Notes: generated from the letters alone by a model not told the origin. 64,000 bases of DNA from Pseudomonas sp. GM50 (GCF_000282375.1 NZ_AKJK01000005.1:1-64000); one strand, 5' to 3'. Shown: positions 40,419-47,918, counted from the stretch's first letter. A program made the numbers and translations.

Positions 40419-40642
40419 ATTTTTCGGTGATGGGTTTTCATCCGGATAAGGATGAATTGGTATTTGAGCAGACCATTAGCTTATCGGTGGAGGACTTGAC
40501 CCCCGTGATGCAATGGACGAACAGCAATGACTGCGTGGGTGTGGATTTCCGGCTCACAACAGCACAGGCGCTTGAGATTGAACGCTTGGCCTCGATGACT
40601 TTTCCTGAAGAGCTGGATCTTTATCTAACTTCTTCTGGTTGA
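40415..40642 (+). CDS. Candidate immunity protein (DUF7683-like)
   Basis: 75-residue acidic protein, MNFSVMGFHPDKDELVFEQ..., with a SLSVEDLTPVMQWT block and a C-terminal LTTAQALEIERLASMTFPEELDLYL. It resembles small DUF7683-type proteins found beside S-pyocin-domain toxins in Pseudomonas. It is unlike the classical colicin E3 immunity protein, which is about 85 aa with a different sequence. The ATG overlaps the toxin stop, as expected for a toxin-immunity pair. Assignment rests mainly on position. Confidence 0.7.
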   Translation: MNFSVMGFHPDKDELVFEQTISLSVEDLTPVMQWTNSNDCVGVDFRLTTAQALEIERLASMTFPEELDLYLTSSG

Positions 40643-40822
40643 GGGGAGAGGGGCTCTTTTGTCTTGTCGGTATTTGGCAAGTGCTTCTTCTCGAGTAGGC
40701 AGCGGTTTTTCGAGGTCTGTCGGTGACGTGTCGAAGCCTGCGAGCCGCAAGCTGGCCAAGTAGTTTGAGCGGCGCATTTTTTCGTAGTGAGCTGATTTTT
40801 GTCTGAACGTTAATTCGCTCAT
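40625..40822 (-). CDS. YhfG/FicA-like small antitoxin (DUF2559)
   Basis: 65-residue basic protein reading MSELTFRQKSAHYEKMRRSN..., then YLASLRLAGF and LPTREEALAKY. It follows the YhfG pattern LT-x2-QKS...R-x2-N-x2-AS-x-RL-x-G...EEALA. YhfG (FicA) is the partner that restrains a neighbouring Fic AMP-transferase in E. coli. Here no fic gene is adjacent; the only Fic in the window lies 5.6 kb away in another transcription unit. The gene converges on the immunity gene and overlaps its end by 18 bp. In-frame upstream ATGs exist, but similarity starts at 40822. Confidence 0.65.
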   Translation of the reverse strand: MSELTFRQKSAHYEKMRRSNYLASLRLAGFDTSPTDLEKPLPTREEALAKYRQDKRAPLPSTRRS

Positions 40823-40865
40823 CGCGGTTGTCTCGGGTTGCGAGTGTTCGATCATCGCCATGGGT

Positions 40866-40937
40866 GACGCTCTGCGTTCCAAGAGCCGAACGCGGAGCGT
40901 CCGTGGAGGCATCCCCACGCGGGAGCGTGGGAACGAT
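40866..40937. repeat. Partial palindromic element, family D
   Basis: GACGCTCTGCGTTCC, GAGCCGAACGCGGAGCGTCC and GAGCGTGGGAACGATC are shared with the complete element at 31489-31599; the left outer arm is missing or decayed. Confidence 0.7.
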
Positions 40938-40949
40938 CTTCACCCGGTA

Positions 40950-41249
40950 TCAGCTTGGTGCTTTCCAGTTCAGCATGCGTTGCTGGGCAACCTTGAGCAG
41001 GTCGCAGCCGTCCTGGGTCAGCAGGTAGAGCGCGTGGGTGATGTGGGGGATGTCTTCTACGTCGCCATGTTTGAAGCAAACGCAGTGCAGGGTTTTGAGG
41101 AGATCACTGGAGGCTCTGATTCGCTGGAGAGCGGCTTCAAGGATGTCTTGGGGATTGGCCTCTGTGTCGATGATCAGGGGCGGGGAATCGGTGAGGCTGG
41201 ATTGGAGCGGGCGGTAGCGTTCGGTTGTGAACTTATTCCAGTTATTCAT
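40950..41249 (-). CDS. Small conserved protein, paralog of 43078-43356
   Basis: 99-residue protein MNNWNKFTTERYRPLQSSLT...LIIDTEANPQDILEAALQRIRASSDLLKTLHCVCFKHGDVEDIPHITHALYLLTQDGCDLLKVAQQRM. It aligns along its full length with the gene at 43078, which fixes the start at 41249. The helical, Cys-containing pattern recalls DUF6124/DUF3077-type small Pseudomonas proteins, of unknown function. It has a long structured leader and a sigma-S-like -10 box upstream. Confidence 0.75.
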   Translation of the reverse strand: MNNWNKFTTERYRPLQSSLTDSPPLIIDTEANPQDILEAALQRIRASSDLLKTLHCVCFKHGDVEDIPHITHALYLLTQDGCDLLKVAQQRMLNWKAPS

Positions 41250-41487
41250 AGTGAGAATTCTCAAGTGCATTACGAGAAAACCACCACCATCGTGACCAAG
41301 CGATGGGAGGCGGACTGTGTTCGGGTTGGTCAAACCGGTGAGAACTCACTTTGCCGGTACGTCCGAAGACGTCCCGAACACAGCCACCATATAGCGTGCA
41401 GGCACTTGAGGTGTCGCAGCATACAACGGAAGCGAAATGAGTTCTCTACTCGGGTGACCAAGCCCGGTCGCTGATTTGGCAGCGACA
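41250..41487 (-). ncRNA. Candidate structured leader RNA
   Basis: About 238 nt between a CTATAGT box and the start codon of the small gene. Dyads are GTCGCTG/CAGCGAC (41467-41486) and an 11-bp perfect pair CTGTGTTCGGG/CCCGAACACAG (41315-41325 and 41373-41383). Nested inside the second are ACGTC-CGAA-GACGT (41359-41372; UUCG loop on the transcribed strand) and GTGAG-AA-CTCAC (41338-41349). GTGACCAAGC also occurs twice, at 41292 and 41454. A cis-regulatory RNA is inferred. Confidence 0.5.
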
Positions 41488-41493
41488 GTCACG

Positions 41494-41500
41494 ACTATAG
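41494..41500 (-). promoter_or_regulatory. Sigma-S-like -10 box
   Basis: Minus-strand CTATAGT, close to the CTATACT form favoured by RpoS. The same heptamer stands ahead of the paralogous gene (43428-43434). No good -35 is visible, as common for RpoS promoters. Confidence 0.45.
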
Positions 41501-41577
41501 ATTTGAGCTACAGGGCAGCGATAGGCGACAAGGAGTCTTCTGTTGTAGGAACGGGATGAAGCTTTGATAGGCCGTTC

Positions 41578-41760
41578 CTACCGATCCGGTAACCGCTTAA
41601 ACAGTTCGCGTTTTTCCGCCATCAAACGCCTGGCTTCATAGTCAGGAATGCTTGGTCGGGGATCATCGATGCTGGCCTGCACCTGCTTGATAAACCATGC
41701 CTCGTAGGCCACATTGTCGATTTGCGCTTCGATGCCGTTGCCGCGGTTTTTCTCCGTCAT
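41578..41760 (-). CDS. Orphan antitoxin-like 'stability determinant' protein
   Basis: 60-residue acidic/basic protein with NVAYEAWFIKQVQASIDDPRPSIPDYEARRLMAEKR. The pattern Y-x2-WF-x2-KVQ-x-S-x2-DPRP-x-IP is typical of small antitoxins that accompany ParE/RelE-type toxins. AGGCAGGTTGA precedes the ATG. No toxin gene follows: the next 300 bp downstream hold only the structured leader of the neighbouring gene. Either solitary or a remnant of a lost pair. Confidence 0.65.
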   Translation of the reverse strand: MTEKNRGNGIEAQIDNVAYEAWFIKQVQASIDDPRPSIPDYEARRLMAEKRELFKRLPDR

Positions 41761-41836
41761 TCAACCTGCCTCTGCATAGTTTTTAGAATTCCCGCGCCCA
41801 CCGCAGGCAAGCTATCGCCCAGCGCCGCCCACCCGA

Positions 41837-42964
41837 TCAACAAATATGCTGATACGCCGCAACATCCAGCACGCTAGTCGTCAGCCCAGTCGCCGGGGCA
41901 TAGACCGTGCCTTTCACCGTCGAGAAGTTGACCCCTTTGCTGCCCAGCGAAACGTAGCGTTCGCCTTGGTCCAGTTCGGTGAAGTAGGTGTAGGAGTAGT
42001 TGTGCATCAGCCGGTACTTCGCTTCGGCGTCGACCATGGCTTTGCCAAGGTTCTGCAGATCGGCATGGGTCAGGTTCAACGACTTGTCCAGTTGCACGCC
42101 CCAGCGCTGGAGGCAGACTTCAGCAAAATGGCGGACGAACCGGCCTGGCTCGGCCAGGGTTTTCGGGCCGCTGACGCCGTCGGGGGAGGCATTGCCTGAC
42201 ACGGTGGCGTGACGGCCGGGTATGGGGTAAATGTGGGTTTGGGTGCCGGTGGCAGTTTGCGGGATGACGCAGCAGAAGCCTTTCGAGCGTTCGTCCCGGG
42301 CATAGAAACCTACATATTCTTTGACGTTGGCACCGAGTTTGACTTTGTCGTCCTGGAAGTTGCTAATGCCAGGCACCGGATCAATCGCAAAAATATTCAC
42401 CGGAATGTTTTTAAGTTCGCTGTCTTTGAACATCGCGTTGGCCAGCATGTGGCAACTAATGCCGCCGCGACTCCAGCCCACCAGGTTTACTTGGGTGGGA
42501 ATAACACCGTCCTTGCGGAAGGTTTTAATGATCTGTTCTTGCAACGCCTGCTGGGTCACGCTGCGATCGCCATAGTTGTATTTGCGCCAGAACCACGAGC
42601 CTTCAACTTTTACGTCTTCGATGGGAATGCCGGCCGCTTTGAGGCGGCTGTATTCTTCTTCGGTCAGTTGCTCGCGCTGCCAGTCACACTGGCCTTTGAT
42701 GATGTTGATCGCGTGTTGGACGTTTTGCTCCCAGCCTTTGCCGAACAGTGTGCCGCTGAGACCGTACTCCTCGGATTTGGTAAAGAGATCGTCGGCTTGC
42801 AGATTACCGCTGCCGGGACCATCGACCACGATCCATTCGGCGAACTCCCTGCCAAGATGGTGGGAGGCAAGTGTCGATACCAGTTCGCCGTCCCAGTAAT
42901 TTTCATTAGTGGTGTCGAATTTAGTTGAGCCGGTGCCGCAGAAGAAAATAGTTAATACAGTCAT
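41837..42964 (-). CDS. Alpha/beta-hydrolase, DUF5621-like lipase/effector candidate
   Basis: 375-residue protein opening MTVLTIFFCGTGSTKFDTTN. It has a nucleophile elbow G-W-S-R-G with Ser165 (QVNLVGWSRGGISCHMLANAM), an Asp at 195 in FAIDPVPG and a His at 252 in PIPGRHATV, a plausible Ser-Asp-His triad. The order and the SRGG elbow recall DUF2235/Tle1-type phospholipases delivered by type VI secretion, and the opening resembles DUF5621. No signal peptide and no VgrG, PAAR or chaperone gene is adjacent. AAGGG lies about ten bases before the ATG. The two small paralogs flank it at 40950 and 43078. Confidence 0.72.
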   Translation of the reverse strand: MTVLTIFFCGTGSTKFDTTNENYWDGELVSTLASHHLGREFAEWIVVDGPGSGNLQADDLFTKSEEYGLSGTLFGKGWEQNVQHAINIIKGQCDWQREQLTEEEYSRLKAAGIPIEDVKVEGSWFWRKYNYGDRSVTQQALQEQIIKTFRKDGVIPTQVNLVGWSRGGISCHMLANAMFKDSELKNIPVNIFAIDPVPGISNFQDDKVKLGANVKEYVGFYARDERSKGFCCVIPQTATGTQTHIYPIPGRHATVSGNASPDGVSGPKTLAEPGRFVRHFAEVCLQRWGVQLDKSLNLTHADLQNLGKAMVDAEAKYRLMHNYSYTYFTELDQGERYVSLGSKGVNFSTVKGTVYAPATGLTTSVLDVAAYQHIC

Positions 42965-43077
42965 TTGTGTTGCCCTTGCTTGATATAAGAGCTGGCACGC
43001 TAGTTTGTATTGTCTGAATAGTGAAGTGATTAGTTGTTGCTGTTTTTGTGCGAGGTGTTAGTTGTTGTTTGAAAGTA

Positions 43078-43356
43078 TTATTTGATGAGTTGTTTGGCGG
43101 TCTCAAGAAGTTGGCAGCCATCCTGGGTCAGCAAGTAAAGCGCGTTGACGATATTGGGAATGTCTTTCACGTCGGCCTGTTTGAAGCACAGGCAATAGAG
43201 CGTTTCGAGCAGGTCGCTGGCGGCGCGGATGCGTTGCTGGGCGGCATCGAGAATCTCGTGCGGATTGGCCTCGGTGTCGATAACCAACACAGGGGTATCG
43301 CTGTAGTTGGTTTTGAGTGGGCGATAACGGTCGGTTAGCGAGTTGAACGTGTTCAT
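43078..43356 (-). CDS. Small conserved protein, paralog of 40950-41249
   Basis: 92-residue protein MNTFNSLTDRYRPLKTNYSD...LVIDTEANPHEILDAAQQRIRAASDLLETLYCLCFKQADVKDIPNIVNALYLLTQDGCQLLETAKQLIK. Full-length similarity to the 99-residue product at 40950, roughly two residues in three identical by eye. It lies 113 bp upstream of the hydrolase gene in the same direction, so the two could be co-transcribed and functionally linked, for example as adaptor or immunity; this is speculation. Confidence 0.75.
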   Translation of the reverse strand: MNTFNSLTDRYRPLKTNYSDTPVLVIDTEANPHEILDAAQQRIRAASDLLETLYCLCFKQADVKDIPNIVNALYLLTQDGCQLLETAKQLIK

Positions 43357-43367
43357 CGAGATCAGTC

Positions 43368-43407
43368 CTGTGGGAAGTCGGGCAGGCTCGCCGGCGGGCC
43401 GACACAG
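43368..43407 (-). ncRNA. Hairpin leader of the small paralog
   Basis: Nested arms CTGTG...CACAG and GTCGG...CCGAC enclose a GC-rich loop, in the 70-nt leader between the CTATAGT box and the start codon. Shorter than the leader of the other paralog and not alignable to it by eye. Confidence 0.4.
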
Positions 43408-43427
43408 TGTTTTCTGCCGCGTCGGAA

Positions 43428-43434
43428 ACTATAG
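43428..43434 (-). promoter_or_regulatory. Sigma-S-like -10 box with possible -35
   Basis: Minus-strand CTATAGT; TTGCGA stands 18 bp upstream of TATAGT. Same heptamer as at 41494-41500. Confidence 0.45.
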
Positions 43435-43667
43435 AGGGCGGCGGCGAGGCGTCGCAATAAGACGTAAATGGACAGGTTTTGTAGGGGGTTTACCGGCGCT
43501 GTCGACCTTTGCCTACGCAGGCTCCGACTATTTTTTAAGCTTTTCCTCCGAGAGGTCGATATTCCTACGGGATTGTCAGGCGTAGCGCATCAAACCTCCG
43601 TAGGGTGCGCGCCAGAATTTGTAGGACGTTTCGAAACGTCTGAGTCGACTCTTAAAGGGAATTAGGT
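43435..43667. other. Non-coding interval
   Basis: Upstream region of both the small paralog (left) and the exported protein gene (right). Apart from the promoter box and the ribosome site AAAGGGAATTAGGT of the next gene, nothing recognisable was seen. Confidence 0.5.
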
Positions 43668-44171
43668 ATGCAATGGCTGCGTATGGCCTCGATATTGTTG
43701 TTGTGGGCCGGTGTTTGCAGTTTCACCGGCGCTGCCGATGCGGGTAATTCGCTGATCCTCGCCAACATGGACCGCACCGGTTGGCCGGATGCCCTGACCA
43801 CTCAGGCAGACGTCGACACCGCATCCCGCGCCGAGGTGTTGATGGTGGGCAAGGCGCTGCTGGCCAGCGAAGCGCTGGACGAACAGGGTCTGAAACAGCG
43901 ACTGGGCGTGCAGGCTGTGAAGCTCAAGTCGGTCAGGCAAGTGCGTGAGGGGTTGTGGGATCGGTTGCTGATTACCTATCGCAACGCCAGTCAGAACTGT
44001 GACGGTGAGCCCTTTTGCCCTCGTGTGCGAAGTGTCGCGGATTTGCGTCAGTTGGCGGCGGCGTTCACTGGCGAAATCAGCCCGGCCCATGCGGTTTGGG
44101 CGAGCAAGAGCCAGGTGTTTCATGAGCAGGCGCTGGATGAGCAACTGCGGGTGGCGGTGTTGGTGCCCTGA
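43668..44171 (+). CDS. Exported hypothetical protein
   Basis: 167-residue protein with a clear signal peptide (MASILLLWAGVCSFTGAADAG, cleavage after Ala-Asp-Ala or Gly-Ala-Ala). The mature region is about 140 aa and has a single cysteine pair in ASQNCDGEPFCPRVRS that could form a disulfide. No family recognised. Good ribosome site (GGGAATTAGGT). It lies opposite to and upstream of the effector-like cluster; periplasmic immunity is one possibility but nothing in the sequence demonstrates it. Confidence 0.7.
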   Translation: MQWLRMASILLLWAGVCSFTGAADAGNSLILANMDRTGWPDALTTQADVDTASRAEVLMVGKALLASEALDEQGLKQRLGVQAVKLKSVRQVREGLWDRLLITYRNASQNCDGEPFCPRVRSVADLRQLAAAFTGEISPAHAVWASKSQVFHEQALDEQLRVAVLVP

Positions 44172-44208
44172 TTTTTTATCGATGTTTTTGAGGCGGCTTT
44201 GCTGGCCT

Positions 44209-44302
44209 CTTCGCGAGCAAGCCCGCTCCCACAGTGGATCTCCTGCGTACACAAAATTGGTGAGTGACCGAGATCCACTGTGGGAGCGGGCTTGCTCGCG
44301 AA
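44209..44302. repeat. REP-like inverted pair, family B
   Basis: TTCGCGAGCAAGCCCGCTCC and GGAGCGGGCTTGCTCGCGAA, with a second inner pair CAGTGGATCT/AGATCCACTG. Confidence 0.87.
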
Positions 44303-44456
44303 AGCGATCTGATCGGCGCCCGATCCCTCAAGCCTTGCAATCCCGATACCCCATCCGCTGTATCATCCCGTATCGTTTTTGCCCCCGACCTTTCTCGACT
44401 CGCTGCGTTCGCCGGCTAGGCTTTGGGCTTCGCAGCGGTCAATGGAGTGACAGCTT

Positions 44457-46391
44457 ATGCACAACACCCTGGAACAGGTTTTCGGTTATCCACAGTTTCG
44501 GCCGGGTCAGGAGGCGGCGGTCAGTGCTGTGTTGGCCGGGCGCTCGGCGGCGGCGATTTTCCCTACCGGTTCGGGCAAGTCTCTTTGCTATCAATTGCCA
44601 GCCTTGTTGTTGCCGCATCTGACGCTGGTGGTCTCGCCGTTGCTGGCGTTGATGCAGGATCAGTTAGCCTTCTTGCAGCGCCACGGCATTGCGGCGGGCA
44701 GTATCGATTCGGCCCAGAGCCGCGATGACGCCAGCGATGTGATGGCCCGGGCAAAGTCCGGCGAATTGAAGATTCTGATGATTTCCGTGGAGCGCCTGAA
44801 GAACGAGCGCTTCCGCCATTTTTTGCAGCAGGTGCCGATCTCGCTGCTGGTGGTGGACGAGGCTCACTGCATCTCTGAATGGGGTCACAACTTCCGCCCC
44901 GATTACCTCAAGCTGCCGGACTACCAACGCCAGTTCAACATTCCTCAGGCCCTGCTGCTGACCGCCACCGCGACACCCAAGGTGATTGCCGACATGGAGG
45001 CCAAATTCGCCATCGCCCCCGAGGATGTGGTGACCACTGGCTTCTACCGACCCAACCTCAATCTGTTGGTGGAACCGGTACGCGGCCAGGACAAGCGACG
45101 ACGCCTTGTCGAGTGGATGAGCCAGCGTCCCGGCCAGCCGAGTATTGTCTACGTCACCCTGCAGAAAACCGCTGAGCACATCGCCGAACATCTGGGGCGC
45201 AATGGCATTCAGGCCGAGGCCTATCACGCCGGTTTGCCCCATGAACAACGGGAAGGGATACAAAAGCGCTTCATGGGCGGGCAGTCCAATTGCATCGTCG
45301 CCACCATTGCCTTTGGCATGGGCATCGATAAAAGCGATATCCGCAACGTGGTGCATTTCGACCTGCCTAAATCCATCGAAAACTACAGCCAGGAAATCGG
45401 TCGCGCCGGGCGTGACGGGCAGCCATCCGATTGCCTGGTGCTGGCCAACCGCGACAGCCTCAACGTGCTGGAAAACTTCGTCTACGGTGATACGCCGGAG
45501 CGGGACGGCATTCGTTGCGTGCTCGAGGAGTTGCAAGCCGCTGTGCCCGAGGGGCAGTGGGAGTTTCTGCTGGGGCCTTTGGCCGATCAGAGCAACATTC
45601 GCCAGTTACCGCTCAAGACCTTGCTGGTACAGCTGGAGTTGCGCGCAATAATCGCACCGCGTTATGCCTATTACGCCGAATACCGCTTCAAGTATTTGCA
45701 GGAACCCGAAGCTTTGCTTGCCCGATTTGAAGGTGAGCGAAAGGACTTCGTCTCGGCGATCATCCAGACCTCCAGTCGCGCACGGACTTGGGCCACGGTG
45801 AATTTCGATGCGCTGTATGAGCAGTATTCCGCCGAGCGCAGTCGGGTGGTCAAGGCGCTGGATTACTTCCAGGAAAAGGGTTGGGTCGAGGTAGAAAGCA
45901 AGCAGATGACCGAGGTCTACAGTCTGTTGCAAGCGGCCTTTGATTCCCAAACCCTGAGCGCTGAATTGCACGCCTACTTCACCCAACACGAGCGCACCGA
46001 GATCGCTCGGATTCACGCCATGCTCGATCTGTTCGCGACTGACCACTGCCTGGGCTATCGCCTGGCGGAATACTTCGGCGACGAAAACGCACCGAAGCAG
46101 TGCGGGCATTGTTCCGTGTGTCACGGCCACGTGGCACGGCTGCCAGCGCCACCGGAATTGCCAGCGCTTGTGGATAAAAATTTCGAGGCGCTATGTGGTG
46201 ATTTTATCCACAGGCACGAGCAGCACACGGGGAGTGTTCCATCGGCAGAGCGCGTGACGCGGTTTCTGTGCGGGATCAGCGTGCCGTTGTTTACCAAGCT
46301 CAAGGCGCGGTCGATTCCGGGGTTTGCGGCGTTGGAGGATTATCCGTATGGCGACGTGCGCGACTGGTCCCTGTCGCACCTGCCAAGCTGA
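44457..46391 (+). CDS. RecQ-family ATP-dependent DNA helicase
   Basis: 644-residue superfamily 2 helicase. Motif 0 (FGYPQFRPGQEAAV), motif I (FPTGSGKSLCYQLPAL), Ia (VVSPLLALMQDQ), II (LLVVDEAHCISEWGHNFRPDY), III (TATATP), V (IVATIAFGMGIDK) and VI (QEIGRAGRDG) are intact. A region with CGHCSVCHGH near 560 may be part of a zinc site, but the classical RecQ zinc arrangement and HRDC domain are not obvious. GGAGTGACAGCTT precedes the ATG. Probably a second RecQ homolog rather than the core recQ; it lies inside the variable locus, next to fic. Confidence 0.88.
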   Translation: MHNTLEQVFGYPQFRPGQEAAVSAVLAGRSAAAIFPTGSGKSLCYQLPALLLPHLTLVVSPLLALMQDQLAFLQRHGIAAGSIDSAQSRDDASDVMARAKSGELKILMISVERLKNERFRHFLQQVPISLLVVDEAHCISEWGHNFRPDYLKLPDYQRQFNIPQALLLTATATPKVIADMEAKFAIAPEDVVTTGFYRPNLNLLVEPVRGQDKRRRLVEWMSQRPGQPSIVYVTLQKTAEHIAEHLGRNGIQAEAYHAGLPHEQREGIQKRFMGGQSNCIVATIAFGMGIDKSDIRNVVHFDLPKSIENYSQEIGRAGRDGQPSDCLVLANRDSLNVLENFVYGDTPERDGIRCVLEELQAAVPEGQWEFLLGPLADQSNIRQLPLKTLLVQLELRAIIAPRYAYYAEYRFKYLQEPEALLARFEGERKDFVSAIIQTSSRARTWATVNFDALYEQYSAERSRVVKALDYFQEKGWVEVESKQMTEVYSLLQAAFDSQTLSAELHAYFTQHERTEIARIHAMLDLFATDHCLGYRLAEYFGDENAPKQCGHCSVCHGHVARLPAPPELPALVDKNFEALCGDFIHRHEQHTGSVPSAERVTRFLCGISVPLFTKLKARSIPGFAALEDYPYGDVRDWSLSHLPS

Positions 46392-46394
46392 AAC

Positions 46395-46415
46395 ACGGCC
46401 TCCTACAGAGGCCGT
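46395..46415. terminator. Terminator-like stem between convergent recQ-like and fic genes
   Basis: ACGGCCTC, loop CTACA, GAGGCCGT: perfect 8-bp stem filling the 24-bp gap. No T-tract on either side. Confidence 0.4.
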
Positions 46416-47918
46416 TCAAACGTCTTCAGTAGACTCACCGTAAGCATCGGCCAATAGCGACTGAGCTTGTTGCTCAAGAAAGTCGAAGACCTCTTCCTGA
46501 ATTGATCCTTGGTATTGTTTGCGACGGCCTTTGGACACGATGCCGTTTTGATCCAGGCACTGCATGACTAGCCTGGACAAAAGATTGCCTCGAACGTCGT
46601 AGTTTTCGTTTACAACCTTCACGAGAGCATCGAAGCGCTGAAGAAAATCGGTTTCCTCTCTCAGCTCTATCTCGAGGGCCCGTTTGGCCATTTCCATCGT
46701 GAACGCTACGCACTCGGTGGCATCCCAATAGCGATAGATACTGGAATCACCGATGAAGTTGAAAGTCATTGTTTCCGCATCGATCCAGCGAACATCCCAA
46801 AACTCACGAACTGGCTTTGAAAAAGACTGTAGTGCTTCCAGATAGTGTTGTTCTTCACGCTTCATAGCGACCGAAACAGGTAGCAAGAGGCCGTTTTCGA
46901 GAGCACCACTTCGGCACAGAGCCAGGTGGATCAGGAAGCGCGAAAGACGGCCATTGCCATCCATGAAGGGGTGCAGAAAGACGAAGCCAAAAGACGCGAT
47001 GCCTGCGGCGACCAATGGGTCGAGTTGCTCTGGTGCTCTGTTGGCGAAGGTCATCAGCTCTTCCATCAACTCACGGCAGAGCTCGGGGTCTGGAGGCACG
47101 TAGGTCACGCCAGCAGCACCGCGAAATGAATTACTCAGGTGGTTTTGTTCGTGTCGGAATGCTGCTGCACGATCAAAGGGGTTGGATATCGCGCTGTTCT
47201 GCAGGGCGACGAGATAATCTTCCGTAAGCGGCTGGCGCTCATGTGCCTGGCGGAGCAGTTGCACAAATCGTTGCGCCTTCTGCTCACTGGGGGCTTCCTT
47301 CTCGATTGCAAACGAGTATTCGGTTTCGCTCAAATACGCCCAATTGATCGCCCGATCCATCATTTCTTTTGGAAGGGAGCCAATAAAGGCTTTTGATCGC
47401 CCAAGAATGTCATAGTCGAGTAGGGTCTGAATCTCAGCTGTGCGTTCGACTGTTGCGCAATATTGAAGTGTGCCTAGCCCATTGAAGTCGACTCGCCAGC
47501 GCGAGTTTCGGACTGATGGCCCGGTGATGTAGTTGTCCGGGTCAAATAGAAAAGTAGCGGTGCCGCGAGGGTTGTCGGGATAGTCCAGGTGCTGGTCGGT
47601 GAAAAACTCCCAGAGGAAACAAATTTTGCGCAGGTAGGCGCTACTGGGAGCCTCGGTTATTGCTTCGACCAATATTTGGCCATCAATGCGGGGGAGTGCC
47701 TGAGCCAGAATGGCAAGATTGACGCCCTCATGCTTTAGCGCAAACATGATGTGTGCGAGGTAGTCTTCTTTCGCTGGCGCAACGCTCAGCGGAACGGACA
47801 ACGCACCGCCGATTTTCTCCAGGCGGGTAACTGGCTGGATGAGCGCAGGCCGTTTCACCTCGATAGCTTTTAGATCTAGCGCATCAATCAAATGGGCGTA
47901 GCCCACTCTGTTTCCCAT
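46416..47918 (-). CDS. Fic-family protein (probable AMP-transferase)
   Basis: 500-residue protein with the Fic core FLHPFMDGNGRLSRFLIH at about residues 317-334, matching HPF-x-DGNGR-x2-R, so the catalytic His and phosphate-binding loop are intact. Upstream near residue 203, S-F-A-I-E-K matches the S/T-x3-E inhibitory motif of class II Fic proteins, except that the usual Gly/Asn after Glu is Lys. The N-terminal 180 residues and C-terminal 130 residues are not recognised; the latter may hold a winged helix. Fic enzymes attach AMP to protein hydroxyls. Convergent with the RecQ-like gene. Confidence 0.85.
   Translation of the reverse strand: MGNRVGYAHLIDALDLKAIEVKRPALIQPVTRLEKIGGALSVPLSVAPAKEDYLAHIMFALKHEGVNLAILAQALPRIDGQILVEAITEAPSSAYLRKICFLWEFFTDQHLDYPDNPRGTATFLFDPDNYITGPSVRNSRWRVDFNGLGTLQYCATVERTAEIQTLLDYDILGRSKAFIGSLPKEMMDRAINWAYLSETEYSFAIEKEAPSEQKAQRFVQLLRQAHERQPLTEDYLVALQNSAISNPFDRAAAFRHEQNHLSNSFRGAAGVTYVPPDPELCRELMEELMTFANRAPEQLDPLVAAGIASFGFVFLHPFMDGNGRLSRFLIHLALCRSGALENGLLLPVSVAMKREEQHYLEALQSFSKPVREFWDVRWIDAETMTFNFIGDSSIYRYWDATECVAFTMEMAKRALEIELREETDFLQRFDALVKVVNENYDVRGNLLSRLVMQCLDQNGIVSKGRRKQYQGSIQEEVFDFLEQQAQSLLADAYGESTEDV

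Noticed and set aside
40860..41474. 204-codon plus-strand open frame over the small paralog and its leader
   Set aside because: It runs through a repeat and the structured leader; the minus-strand small gene is supported by its paralog.
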